A stretch of DNA of 64,000 nt from Pedobacter ginsengisoli. Its GTDB lineage: Bacteria > Bacteroidota > Bacteroidia > Sphingobacteriales > Sphingobacteriaceae. Under the pieces are notes generated by a model. The model did not search any database and was not told the DNA's origin. It saw only the letters and a list, made by a program, of their open reading frames with translations. Below are positions 25,483 to 34,426 of this stretch, one piece after another (the stretch's first letter is position 1; each line of letters begins with the position of its first letter). A program made the position numbers and the translations under genes. The DNA is taken from contig NZ_JASSYX010000001.1 of the NCBI RefSeq assembly GCF_030244015.1, forward strand, positions 992,001 to 1,056,000, written 5' to 3'.

Positions 25483-28400
25483 ATGAAAAAAAAATTACAC
25501 TTTAGCAAAGCGTTAAAGCTCTGCTTTATTTTAAGCTTATTGTTTGTCCTCTGTTGCCAGGCAGCCTTTGCCCAAAGCAATATCACAGGAACAGTCTCTG
25601 ATAAATCAGGGCCATTGATTGGCGTTGGCGTGCAGGTTAAAGGAGGATCTGAATCTACAGTGACTGATGGGAAAGGTGCTTATACCATTTCCGCACCAGG
25701 TACCTCCAGAGCGGTTCTGGTATTTACCTACATTGGCTATAATACCCAGGAAATCCAGGTAAACAACAGATCGGTGGTCAATGTCACCATGGTTGAATCG
25801 GCCTCCGATCTGAGTGAGGTTGTTGTGGTGGGTTATGGTACGCAACGGAAAAAAGACCTTACTGGTGCCATTTCTGTAGTGAAGCCAGCTGACCTCCAAA
25901 AGAAACAGGGTACAACAGTAGCTGAATCACTGCAGGGTCTGGCAACTGGTATCCGAGTCAGGGGAGGGGGACAGCCAGGTTCAGAAGCACAGATCCAGAT
26001 CAGGGGACTGAAAAACATGGGGACAATTGGAGGTACTAACCCGTTATATGTCGTTGATGGATTGATTACGACTGCAAATCGTGATTTCAATCCTGCGGAT
26101 ATTGAATCGATTCAAATCCTTAAAGACGCTTCTGCTGCTGCTATATATGGCTCAAGAGCAGGTAATGGGGTAATCATCATCACCACGAAAAAAGGTTCAG
26201 AGGGCCCAATGAAGATTGAATTTACAGGAAAAACAGGGATACAGACCATACCCCGCTATGATCTGGCAGAAACTGAGGAATTCTCAAGAATCAATTTTAT
26301 GGCATATGACAATGCAGATCTCACCAGGCAGAAACTTGATCTCAACAACAATACGGATTGGCAGGATGTCGCTTTCAGAACTGGCAATATCCAGGATTAT
26401 AACCTGAGTTTCACCGGCGGTTCAAAAGATGCCAGCTACTATGTTTCGGGTGGGTATTTTGGTAATAAGGGTACTGTGATCAGTACTGATTTTGATAGAG
26501 TCAGTTTCAGAGTCAACACAAAAGGAACGAGAGGAATTTTTACCATTGGCGACAACCTGGCCATCAGCAACGCGAAAGCAAATGAAATGTCCGGCAACCC
26601 TATAGTCGACATATTCCGGATGCTGCCTACTATCCCCGTCTATGATGCTTCACATCCGGGGGGGTATGGTTACGGAGACGAAGCAAAGGCCCGTACCTTT
26701 GGTACCAATCCACTTGCTATTGCCAACCTGGAAGACCGTACTAACGAAAACTTAAGGATCAGGGGCAATTTGTATGCTGAACTGCAGCTCCTTAAGTCGT
26801 TAAAATATAGAGGCAGCATTGGTTATGAAACTAGTAGGGATCATTATAAATATTTGAAAAAAGACGGATTCTGGACATTGAATCAGGCATATGATCCTGC
26901 TATTTTGAATGAAAACCGGGGTGAGAGTTCAACTGTTCTTGCAGAAAATACCCTGACTTTCAATGAAAAATTTGGTAAACATGGTGTGACAGTTATTGGG
27001 GGGCAGTCTTATCAAAAAGACAAGTTCGGGATAATTCGGGGAACCAAAAGAAACATCTTGCAGAATCTGACTACTGGTCATTATTATGACGTTTTGAATC
27101 AGGGAAATGAACCACAAACTAGCGGCGAAAGAACACGTGTAGATTTAATATCTTATTTTGGAAGACTGGAGTACAATTATGCAGATAAATATCTGCTTAA
27201 TGCCATAGTTAGATATGATGGTTCGTCACGCCTTAGTAAGAATGAAAAATTTGATAGTTTTCCCTCAGTTTCTGCTGCATGGCGGGTTAGTGAAGAGGGC
27301 TTTTTTGAATCTTCATGGATAAATGACCTGAAAATCAGAGCCAGTTATGGTACACTGGGAACCGGAAACATAGGCCCGTACGATTATATATCTTTTATAA
27401 ACACGTTTCCGACGGTGGTATTTGGACCTAACCAGACGGTTCAGCCTGGCGGTATACAGGTTCAGCTGGCCAATAATGATTTGCGGTGGGAGAAATTGCA
27501 ACAACAAAATTATGGTTTCGATGCAGCTTTTTTAAATAATAAACTTTCTGTAACCGCCGAATATTTCATTGCAAAGACAGAAGATGTACTGCTACAATAT
27601 CCGATCCCACTTTCAACTGGTAATGATGGCGGGAATCCTTATGTGAACGGCGCTACACTTGGAAACCGCGGTTTTGAATTTACTGCAACTTATGCGGAAA
27701 ATGCAGCAGATTTTAAATATAACATCACTGCAAACCTGACAACACTAAACAACAAAGTACAGGATCTAGGCTATGGAAAAAATAAGACATTTGTAGGAAA
27801 TACGGTAACCGAAGCCGGAAATCCGATAGGAATGTGGTATGTACTGCAAACCGATGGTCTGTTCCAAAATTTAGACGAAGTAAACAGCTACAAAAATTCT
27901 AAAGGTCAGGTTATCCAGTCGGGTGCTAAGCCAGGAGACATCCGCTTTAGAGACAATAACGACGATGGACAGATTAGCAATGATGACAAAGTGATAGTAG
28001 GGAGCCCATGGGCCGATTATGAACTGGGCCTAAATTTTGGAGCTTCTTATAAGGGTTTTGAATTCAATATGGATTGGTTTGGTTCTTTCGGAGCAAAAGT
28101 GTTTAATGGTCCAAGAAGCGTCATGGATAATTTTTCGGATAATTCAAATTATCGCAAAGGCGTGCAGCCATGGACGACGGAAAATCCGAATACGGACATT
28201 CCAAGGGCGTTCTATGGAAGTACAATCAATGCAAGGGGAGATACCGATAGGTGGTTAGAAAATGGGAGCTTTGCCCGCATGAAGTATATCGGTATTTCTT
28301 ATAATATTCCATCCAGTGCTTTAAAGAGAATCGGATTCAGCACCACAAGGCTAACACTTTCCGGACAAAATCTGATCACCATTACCAAATATACAGGACT

Positions 28401-28503
28401 TGATCCCGAATTTAACAATGCCAGCATTTTCGAAAAAGGTTTTGATTTTGGTGCTTTCCCCAACTTGAGAACAGTATCTCTTGGTTTAAACTTCGGATTT
28501 TAA
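25483..28503 (+). CDS. SusC-like TonB-dependent outer-membrane transporter
   Basis: This 1006-residue protein has a signal peptide (ending QAAFAQ, about residue 31), a carboxypeptidase-D-like regulatory domain (about 33-110, ITGTVSDKSGPLIGVGVQVKG), the SusC signature VVVVGYGTQRKKDLTGAI near 112-130, a plug domain, and a long barrel ending SLGLNFGF. It imports oligosaccharides with energy from TonB and forms a lidded complex with the SusD protein encoded 11 bases downstream. It is the first gene of an operon running to the GH5-like enzyme. The enzymes encoded after it point to arabinose-containing glycans. An HTCS is encoded divergently upstream. Confidence 0.95.
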   Translation: MKKKLHFSKALKLCFILSLLFVLCCQAAFAQSNITGTVSDKSGPLIGVGVQVKGGSESTVTDGKGAYTISAPGTSRAVLVFTYIGYNTQEIQVNNRSVVNVTMVESASDLSEVVVVGYGTQRKKDLTGAISVVKPADLQKKQGTTVAESLQGLATGIRVRGGGQPGSEAQIQIRGLKNMGTIGGTNPLYVVDGLITTANRDFNPADIESIQILKDASAAAIYGSRAGNGVIIITTKKGSEGPMKIEFTGKTGIQTIPRYDLAETEEFSRINFMAYDNADLTRQKLDLNNNTDWQDVAFRTGNIQDYNLSFTGGSKDASYYVSGGYFGNKGTVISTDFDRVSFRVNTKGTRGIFTIGDNLAISNAKANEMSGNPIVDIFRMLPTIPVYDASHPGGYGYGDEAKARTFGTNPLAIANLEDRTNENLRIRGNLYAELQLLKSLKYRGSIGYETSRDHYKYLKKDGFWTLNQAYDPAILNENRGESSTVLAENTLTFNEKFGKHGVTVIGGQSYQKDKFGIIRGTKRNILQNLTTGHYYDVLNQGNEPQTSGERTRVDLISYFGRLEYNYADKYLLNAIVRYDGSSRLSKNEKFDSFPSVSAAWRVSEEGFFESSWINDLKIRASYGTLGTGNIGPYDYISFINTFPTVVFGPNQTVQPGGIQVQLANNDLRWEKLQQQNYGFDAAFLNNKLSVTAEYFIAKTEDVLLQYPIPLSTGNDGGNPYVNGATLGNRGFEFTATYAENAADFKYNITANLTTLNNKVQDLGYGKNKTFVGNTVTEAGNPIGMWYVLQTDGLFQNLDEVNSYKNSKGQVIQSGAKPGDIRFRDNNDDGQISNDDKVIVGSPWADYELGLNFGASYKGFEFNMDWFGSFGAKVFNGPRSVMDNFSDNSNYRKGVQPWTTENPNTDIPRAFYGSTINARGDTDRWLENGSFARMKYIGISYNIPSSALKRIGFSTTRLTLSGQNLITITKYTGLDPEFNNASIFEKGFDFGAFPNLRTVSLGLNFGF

Positions 28504-28514
28504 TTAAAAACAAG

Positions 28515-30044
28515 ATGAAAAAGATAACTTCAAAAATATTAATATTAGCTTCGCTGATTCTGATGTCCTCCTGTAAAAAAGACCTTCTGGATCAGGATAG
28601 TCCCAATACACTCACAGTTGACCAGTTTTGGAAAACGGAAAATGACGCAAAAAGAGGTATCAATGCAGCTTACGCCATGTTCTATCAAAATGGCGGCTGG
28701 AATAGGTGGATCTATTTCAGACTTGATCTGACCTCTGATGAGGGTTGGAGCAATAGCCCATGGACCGAACTTGGAGACTGGACCCGTTTTCAGTACATCA
28801 ACTACAATTTCTGGGAGGGAAATGTAAATACCTACAGAGATACCTATAAGGCAATTTTCAGGTGTAACCAGGTGTTGACCTATGTCCCCGAAATTCCGTT
28901 TGCTGACGAGAAAAACAGAACACAAATCCTGGCACAGGCCAAGTTCCTGAGAGGCTTCTACTATTACTATGCAGCTATACTTTGGGAGAACTTCCCGATC
29001 GTAACAACGCTTCAGAAGCCAACAGATCTTCCCGCACGCAGTACACTGGCAGATGTCTGGGCACAGGTTGAAAAGGATTTGAAAGAAGCGAGTGCTGATC
29101 TGCCGGAACAGTGGACGGGAGCAGAGCTTGGCCGAGCGACTAAAGGAGCAGCACAAGCAATGTTGGGAAAAGCATTGATTCAGCAACACAAATGGGCTGA
29201 AGCAAAAACTGCATTTGATTATCTCGTTACGGGAGCAGGCAAGGGCTACTATGACTTGGTTGCTTTCAAAGACAATTTTCGGGCGGACAATGAGAACAAT
29301 AAAGAATCTGTTTTCGAAATACAGTTTTCCGATGCCAATAAAACAGGTGAAGGGGATGGTCCAAGTTCGAATATGGGCAGCAATAGGGGACAATTCTTTG
29401 CACCGCGCAGTATTGGCTGGTCTGACGGACAGGCAAGAAACTGGCTGGTTGCAGAATTTAAGAAGGAAAAAACACTTGCCAATAAGATCGACGAGCGTTT
29501 GAGATATACTTTATTCTATCCCGGACTGGAAGCTGATTTTGGAGATAAGATCTATGGCAAAAGTTGGGAATGGAATGCTGATGAAGCATGGTTCAAAAAG
29601 TACTCCCGTGATTATATGAGGAACAATGAAGATTATTTTAGCCAGGTCAACAACCGGGTGATCCGTTATGCGGATGTACTGCTGATGTACGCAGAGGTGC
29701 TAAATGAATTGGGTCAGACTGCTGATGCTTATCAATACGTAAACCGTGTCCGCACCAGGGCGAATATGGCGGCACTTGGCACGGCCTATCCTGGTATCGG
29801 AACAAACAAAGATCTTTTCAGGGAACGTCTTAAAATAGAAAGAAGTTTAGAGCTTTGCGGTGAGAGTGTACGCTGGGCGGATTTAAAACGATGGGGAGAT
29901 CTTGATACCAAGGCTGCTGTAGATAAGGTAGCTTTACGTGATCCGGACTTTAAGAACTTCGTCGTAGGAAAACACATCAGGTTGCCGTTGCCTCAAAATG
30001 AAGTAGACAACAATACCAATCTTGAACAGAACCCCAATTATTAA
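28515..30044 (+). CDS. SusD-like glycan-binding lipoprotein
   Basis: The 509-residue lipoprotein has a lipobox MSSC (Cys20) and the typical start KKDLLDQDSPNTLTVDQFWKTENDAKRGINAAYAMF. TPR-like helices follow (for example LAQAKFLRGFYYYYAAILWENFPIV), and the protein ends with the conserved LPLPQNEVDNNTNLEQNPNY. It caps the SusC barrel at the cell surface and captures oligosaccharide. It lies between the SusC and GH43 genes with gaps of 11 and 9 bases. Confidence 0.95.
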   Translation: MKKITSKILILASLILMSSCKKDLLDQDSPNTLTVDQFWKTENDAKRGINAAYAMFYQNGGWNRWIYFRLDLTSDEGWSNSPWTELGDWTRFQYINYNFWEGNVNTYRDTYKAIFRCNQVLTYVPEIPFADEKNRTQILAQAKFLRGFYYYYAAILWENFPIVTTLQKPTDLPARSTLADVWAQVEKDLKEASADLPEQWTGAELGRATKGAAQAMLGKALIQQHKWAEAKTAFDYLVTGAGKGYYDLVAFKDNFRADNENNKESVFEIQFSDANKTGEGDGPSSNMGSNRGQFFAPRSIGWSDGQARNWLVAEFKKEKTLANKIDERLRYTLFYPGLEADFGDKIYGKSWEWNADEAWFKKYSRDYMRNNEDYFSQVNNRVIRYADVLLMYAEVLNELGQTADAYQYVNRVRTRANMAALGTAYPGIGTNKDLFRERLKIERSLELCGESVRWADLKRWGDLDTKAAVDKVALRDPDFKNFVVGKHIRLPLPQNEVDNNTNLEQNPNY

Positions 30045-30053
30045 TAAGCCGAT

Positions 30054-31118
30054 ATGCTGATCAGAACCTTAATATTTATTCTTTTATTACAAGCCGCTGC
30101 CGGTTGCAGCAAGAGCCAGAAGAAAACAGATCCAAAAGATGACAAACCGGCTCCTGTCGTAGCTACATTTAAAAACCCGCTGCTAAGCAGCGGGCCTGAT
30201 CCATGGGTGATCCAAAAGGATGGATTTTACTACTACATGAATACCCAGGGTAATAAGATTTCTATTTATAAAACAAAGGCGTTATCGCAACTGGACAAGG
30301 CAGAGGTTACAGTCGTCTATAACGCACCAGCTTCTGGGGCAGATTCCAAAAACATTTGGGCGCCTGAACTGCATTTTTTAAATAACAAGTGGTACATTTA
30401 TTACACCGCCGGGTCGTCAGGTGATCTTTCGACCCAGCGGATGTTTGTTCTGGAAAATAGTGATACTGATCCTACAAAAGGAACATGGGTGGTAAAAGGA
30501 CAGATTAAGGACGAGGCAGCCGATTTTTTTGCAATCGATGCAACAGTGTTTTCTAAGAATAATAAAAATTATATCATCTGGAGCGGACATATTTCAGCGA
30601 CCGACAATACACAGCGCCTTTATATTGCTGACCTGGCAGATGAGCCCTGGAAAATGGCGACCCCAAGAGTGGAAATATCGGCTCCCCAGTATGATTGGGA
30701 GAAGATAGGGACACCAGATGTTAATGAAGGGCCGGAAATACTAATGAACAAAAAAGGAAATGTTTTTTTAATCTTTTCAGCCAGTGGTTGCTGGACCGAT
30801 GACTATTCGCTGGGGATGGTAAGTTTAAAGGAAAATGGAGATCCGCTAAAGGCTGCAGACTGGACTAAATCCGCTCAACCTGTCTTTACCAAGAAACCTG
30901 AGAACGGAGCCTACGGGCCTGGCCATAATGGTTTTTTCAAATCGGCCGACGGAACAGAAGACTGGATCATTTACCATGCAAATCCCCGAGCCGGCCTTGC
31001 ATGCAGCAATGACCGCAGTCCGAGAATGCAGAAATTTACCTGGAATCCTGACGGCACTCCAAATTTTGGTGAGCCGGTTAAAATCGATGTGGCCATCACA
31101 AAACCTTCAGGCGAATGA
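30054..31118 (+). CDS. GH43 family glycosidase (arabinosidase/arabinanase type), lipoprotein
   Basis: The product has 354 residues with a lipobox AAGC (Cys18), so it is probably surface or periplasmic. A five-bladed propeller of family GH43 shows all three catalytic carboxylates: the general base Asp in SGPDPWV (about residue 48), the modulating Asp in AIDATVF (about 161) and the general acid Glu in NEGPEIL (about 223). Members remove or cleave alpha-L-arabinofuranosyl or beta-xylosyl units. Arabinose is favoured by the GH127-GH51 enzyme nearby. The next gene overlaps its stop by four bases (ATGA), so the two are translationally coupled. Confidence 0.9.
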   Translation: MLIRTLIFILLLQAAAGCSKSQKKTDPKDDKPAPVVATFKNPLLSSGPDPWVIQKDGFYYYMNTQGNKISIYKTKALSQLDKAEVTVVYNAPASGADSKNIWAPELHFLNNKWYIYYTAGSSGDLSTQRMFVLENSDTDPTKGTWVVKGQIKDEAADFFAIDATVFSKNNKNYIIWSGHISATDNTQRLYIADLADEPWKMATPRVEISAPQYDWEKIGTPDVNEGPEILMNKKGNVFLIFSASGCWTDDYSLGMVSLKENGDPLKAADWTKSAQPVFTKKPENGAYGPGHNGFFKSADGTEDWIIYHANPRAGLACSNDRSPRMQKFTWNPDGTPNFGEPVKIDVAITKPSGE

Positions 31119-33175
31119 AAATCATGACGAATGCACTTTTGACCGTTATAGCCTGTTTGTTACTGATAACGAGCTGTGGTAAAAAGGAAGAGGCATCAAA
31201 AAAAGCACATATTCTAAGCAGTGGCAGCCATATCGAATGGGATTACAATACCCTAAAAAAAGTCTCCGGAGGCTCAACTGAACTTTATTGCGGTTATTCG
31301 CGGATGATTCAGTTACATGATCAGTCACTGCTGGCGGTTTATGAGGCCAGTGGCAATGTGGTGTGTGTCAGAAGTACAGACCTGGGGATGACCTGGTCCG
31401 CACCTGTCTCTATAGCTGTGCGCGCAGACGGTATCAATATGGCTGTTCCTGACATTCTGGAGCTCAAAGACCATTCGTTACTGGCCTGTTACAACCCCAG
31501 GCCACACGACATATCACCCTCAAGGAAATTTGCCATCAGAACAAAGAAAAGTTATGACGGAGGACTGACCTGGAAAGATGAAAGACTTCTTTATGAAGCT
31601 GGTCACGAGTTTAAGAACGGATGCTGGGAGCCCTCTGCTGTTCAGCTGCCCGATGGTGGGATACAGCTTTTTTTCGCGAATGAAGGTGATTATACCAATT
31701 CAGACGAACAGAATATCTCTCTGCTCCGATCCGCCGACAATGGGCTGACCTGGACCAGCAAGCCGGAAATTGTAAGCTTCAGGGCCGGCAAGCGCGACGG
31801 GATGCCAGTTCCGCTATTGCTGAAAAATGGGAAAGACATTGTATTTTCTATCGAGGACAATGGCTTCACAAATTTTAAACCTTACATTATCAGAAATTCC
31901 CTGGAAAACAACTGGGCCAGCATAACGGATGCCTCAAGTACCAACAGGACTTATGCCCTCACAAATAAAATCGGCGATGAACTCTATGCGGGCGCGCCTT
32001 ACCTGAGACAATTGAAAACCGGAGAAACCATCTTGTCCTACCAGGGTACCGAGGGGAGGAATAACAAAATGGAATTTGCAGATATGAAAGTTGTAATAGG
32101 CGACGATCAGGCGCGCAATTTCAGCAGAAAGTCGGCGCCTTTCATTATTCCTGAAAACAAATCCTGTTTGTGGAACAGCCTATGTGTCTTAAATGACAAC
32201 ACCATTATTGCTGTGACCAGTACCAATGCCTATTCAGATCATACAGAAGTTTGGATGGTCAAAGGACATTTGGTTCCGGATGCTATTGCTTTGGCTGATC
32301 CAACTATATTTCTGGACAATGAGACCTATTATTTGTACGGGACGAGCAGCGACCGCGGGTTTGAAGTATACGAATCTTCAGATTTGAAAAACTGGAAAGG
32401 ACCCGTCGGAAAAAATAATGGCTTTGCACTTTCAAAAGGGGATGCTTTTGGGAGCAAAGGTTTCTGGGCACCCCAGATTTTTAAGCACAACAATGTCTAT
32501 TATATGGCTTACACTGCAGATGAGCAAATTGCGATTGCCAAAAGTGACAGTCCGCTTGGCCCATTCAGACAGGAAAACCCAAAGCCACTTTCCGGCATCG
32601 GCAAACAAATTGATCCATTTGTGTTTTTTGATAACGGTAAAACTTATCTATATCATGTAAAACTCAAGGAAGGCAACAGGATCTTTGTTTCAGAATTGAA
32701 ACCAGATCTTTCAGATGTTGTTCCGGAGACCGCTGTGGAATGTGTCAGCGGACTTGAGCTCTGGGAGAATACAGAGAAAACACCCTGGCCGGTTACTGAA
32801 GGCCCAACGCTAATTAAACGTAATAATCTCTATTACCTGATTTACTCTGCCAATGATTTTCGAAGTAAGGATTATGCGGTAGGATACGCGACAGCAAGCT
32901 CGCCTATTGGTCCCTGGAAGAAATACACTGGCAATCCCATCATCAGCAGGGAAAAGTTAAAATACAATGGTACCGGGCATGGTGATCTGTTTAAAGATAA
33001 GTCAGGTAGTTACAGATATGTGATGCACACACACCATTCCTCGTCAAAAGTATCACCGAGATCGACAGGGCTGATTGATGTGAAATTTATAAAAAAAGAT
33101 AACAAAGAAGAAGTGCTAATAGCAGACGAAACGAGTTTTAAACTCTTATATTCAGTGTCTTCAGGTGAAATGTAA
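31115..33175 (+). CDS. Asp-box six-bladed propeller (sialidase/GH93-like) fused to GH43
   Basis: This 686-residue lipoprotein (lipobox ITSC, Cys21) joins two glycosidase folds. Residues about 30-380 contain at least three Asp boxes (STDLGMTW, SYDGGLTW, SADNGLTW), the hallmark of sialidase-like propellers; in this arabinan-type locus the related exo-arabinanase family GH93 is as likely as a sialidase. Residues about 390-680 are a GH43 domain with its Asp (LADPTIF, about 393), Asp (IDPFVF) and Glu (TEGPTLI). The two domains probably act in turn on the same chain. The stop-start overlap with the GH43 gene before it suggests matched amounts. Confidence 0.85.
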   Translation: MKIMTNALLTVIACLLLITSCGKKEEASKKAHILSSGSHIEWDYNTLKKVSGGSTELYCGYSRMIQLHDQSLLAVYEASGNVVCVRSTDLGMTWSAPVSIAVRADGINMAVPDILELKDHSLLACYNPRPHDISPSRKFAIRTKKSYDGGLTWKDERLLYEAGHEFKNGCWEPSAVQLPDGGIQLFFANEGDYTNSDEQNISLLRSADNGLTWTSKPEIVSFRAGKRDGMPVPLLLKNGKDIVFSIEDNGFTNFKPYIIRNSLENNWASITDASSTNRTYALTNKIGDELYAGAPYLRQLKTGETILSYQGTEGRNNKMEFADMKVVIGDDQARNFSRKSAPFIIPENKSCLWNSLCVLNDNTIIAVTSTNAYSDHTEVWMVKGHLVPDAIALADPTIFLDNETYYLYGTSSDRGFEVYESSDLKNWKGPVGKNNGFALSKGDAFGSKGFWAPQIFKHNNVYYMAYTADEQIAIAKSDSPLGPFRQENPKPLSGIGKQIDPFVFFDNGKTYLYHVKLKEGNRIFVSELKPDLSDVVPETAVECVSGLELWENTEKTPWPVTEGPTLIKRNNLYYLIYSANDFRSKDYAVGYATASSPIGPWKKYTGNPIISREKLKYNGTGHGDLFKDKSGSYRYVMHTHHSSSKVSPRSTGLIDVKFIKKDNKEEVLIADETSFKLLYSVSSGEM

Positions 33176-33197
33176 ATAATAAATTATAACGTAAAGA

Positions 33198-34310
33198 ATG
33201 ATAAAAATGAGAAACCTAAAAATCTATTACTTGGCGCTGTTCCTGTTTGGCTTTGCGCTCCAGGCATGTGTACAAAAACCAGGCGGGCAAACCACAGCGG
33301 CAGATCAAAAACCGCGCGACATATGGAGCGTTGAACAAGCCAATAAATGGTACGAACAATGGGGCTGGCTTCGGGGCAGTGATTTTATTCCAAGCACAGC
33401 CATCAACCAGCTCGAAATGTGGCAGAAAGAAACTTTTGATCCTGTCACAATTGACAGGGAACTGGGTTACGCAGAAGGTATTGGTATGAATTCTATGCGG
33501 GTATACCTGCACCACGCAGCTTGGCAACAAGATAAAGAAGGCTTTAAAAACAGGATGAAAGAGTATCTGGACATCGCTGATAAACACCATATCTCTACCT
33601 TGTTTGTATTGTTTGATGATTGCTGGAACCCGACCTACAAAACCGGAAAACAACCGGAACCAAAAACTGGTATTCACAATTCCGGTTGGATCAGGGATCC
33701 GGGAGACCTGTATCACCAGGATTCTACGCTTGTAGATACCCTTGAAGCTTATACAAAAGATGTGCTGACCACATTCAAAGATGACAAGCGCATTGTGCTT
33801 TGGGACCTTTATAATGAGCCCGGAAATTCAGACTATGGAAACAAAAGTATGGATCTCCTAAAACGGGTTTTTGAATGGGGCAGAACAGTGAACCCTAGTC
33901 AGCCACTTTCTGTAGGCGTTTGGAAACTTGCTTTGAAGGAACTTTCAGATTACCAGATCCAGAATTCCGATGTAACAACTTATCATAACTATGGTGATGT
34001 AAAAGATCATCAAAAATGGATAGATACTTTAAGGAGTGTGTCCAAGCGTCCGTTGATCTGTACTGAATATATGGCCAGAACAAGAGGCAGTTTGTTTAGT
34101 AACATTATGCCTATCCTGAAAAAAGAGAATATTGGCGCTTACAACTGGGGATTGGTAGCAGGAAAAACCAATACAATCTATGCCTGGAATAATCCTATGC
34201 CGGGTGGCGGAGAGCCCAAGCCTTGGTTCCATGATATATTCAGAAAAGACGGGACGCCATACAGACAAGCTGAAGTGGACTCAATCAAAATGCTTACAGG
34301 GAAAAAATAG
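33198..34310 (+). CDS. GH5-like (cellulase-fold) glycosidase, lipoprotein
   Basis: This 370-residue lipoprotein has a lipobox LQAC (Cys24) and a TIM-barrel of the GH5/clan-A type. The acid/base Glu is in WDLYNEPGN (about residue 209) and the nucleophile Glu in ICTEYMA (about 289), after strands 4 and 7 as expected. MNSMRVYLHH is the usual early strand. It is related to proteins often named 1,4-beta-xylanase or cellulase family hydrolase; the true linkage is unknown. It is the last gene of the SusC/D operon, followed by a strong terminator. Confidence 0.82.
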   Translation: MIKMRNLKIYYLALFLFGFALQACVQKPGGQTTAADQKPRDIWSVEQANKWYEQWGWLRGSDFIPSTAINQLEMWQKETFDPVTIDRELGYAEGIGMNSMRVYLHHAAWQQDKEGFKNRMKEYLDIADKHHISTLFVLFDDCWNPTYKTGKQPEPKTGIHNSGWIRDPGDLYHQDSTLVDTLEAYTKDVLTTFKDDKRIVLWDLYNEPGNSDYGNKSMDLLKRVFEWGRTVNPSQPLSVGVWKLALKELSDYQIQNSDVTTYHNYGDVKDHQKWIDTLRSVSKRPLICTEYMARTRGSLFSNIMPILKKENIGAYNWGLVAGKTNTIYAWNNPMPGGGEPKPWFHDIFRKDGTPYRQAEVDSIKMLTGKK

Positions 34311-34338
34311 CTCAGAGACATTCAGCAACAATTAAAAC

Positions 34339-34378
34339 AAAAAAGGCCTGCAAGTCATATGATTTGCGGGCCTTTTTT
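34339..34378. terminator. Bidirectional terminator
   Basis: AAAAAAGGCCTGCAA pairs with TTGCGGGCCTTTTTT (one wobble) around a 10-base loop. It ends the SusC/D operon and, read from the other strand, the TonB receptor gene. Confidence 0.88.
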
Positions 34379-34426
34379 ACTGGTTTTAATACCAAAATAT
34401 TTAAATCTCGCTTAACTCAAATAATC

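Noticed and set aside
28545..29393. Antisense open frame of 282 codons opposite the first SusD gene
   Set aside because: SusD is unmistakable on the plus strand. The antisense product is Cys-rich without pattern and has no promoter or start context.
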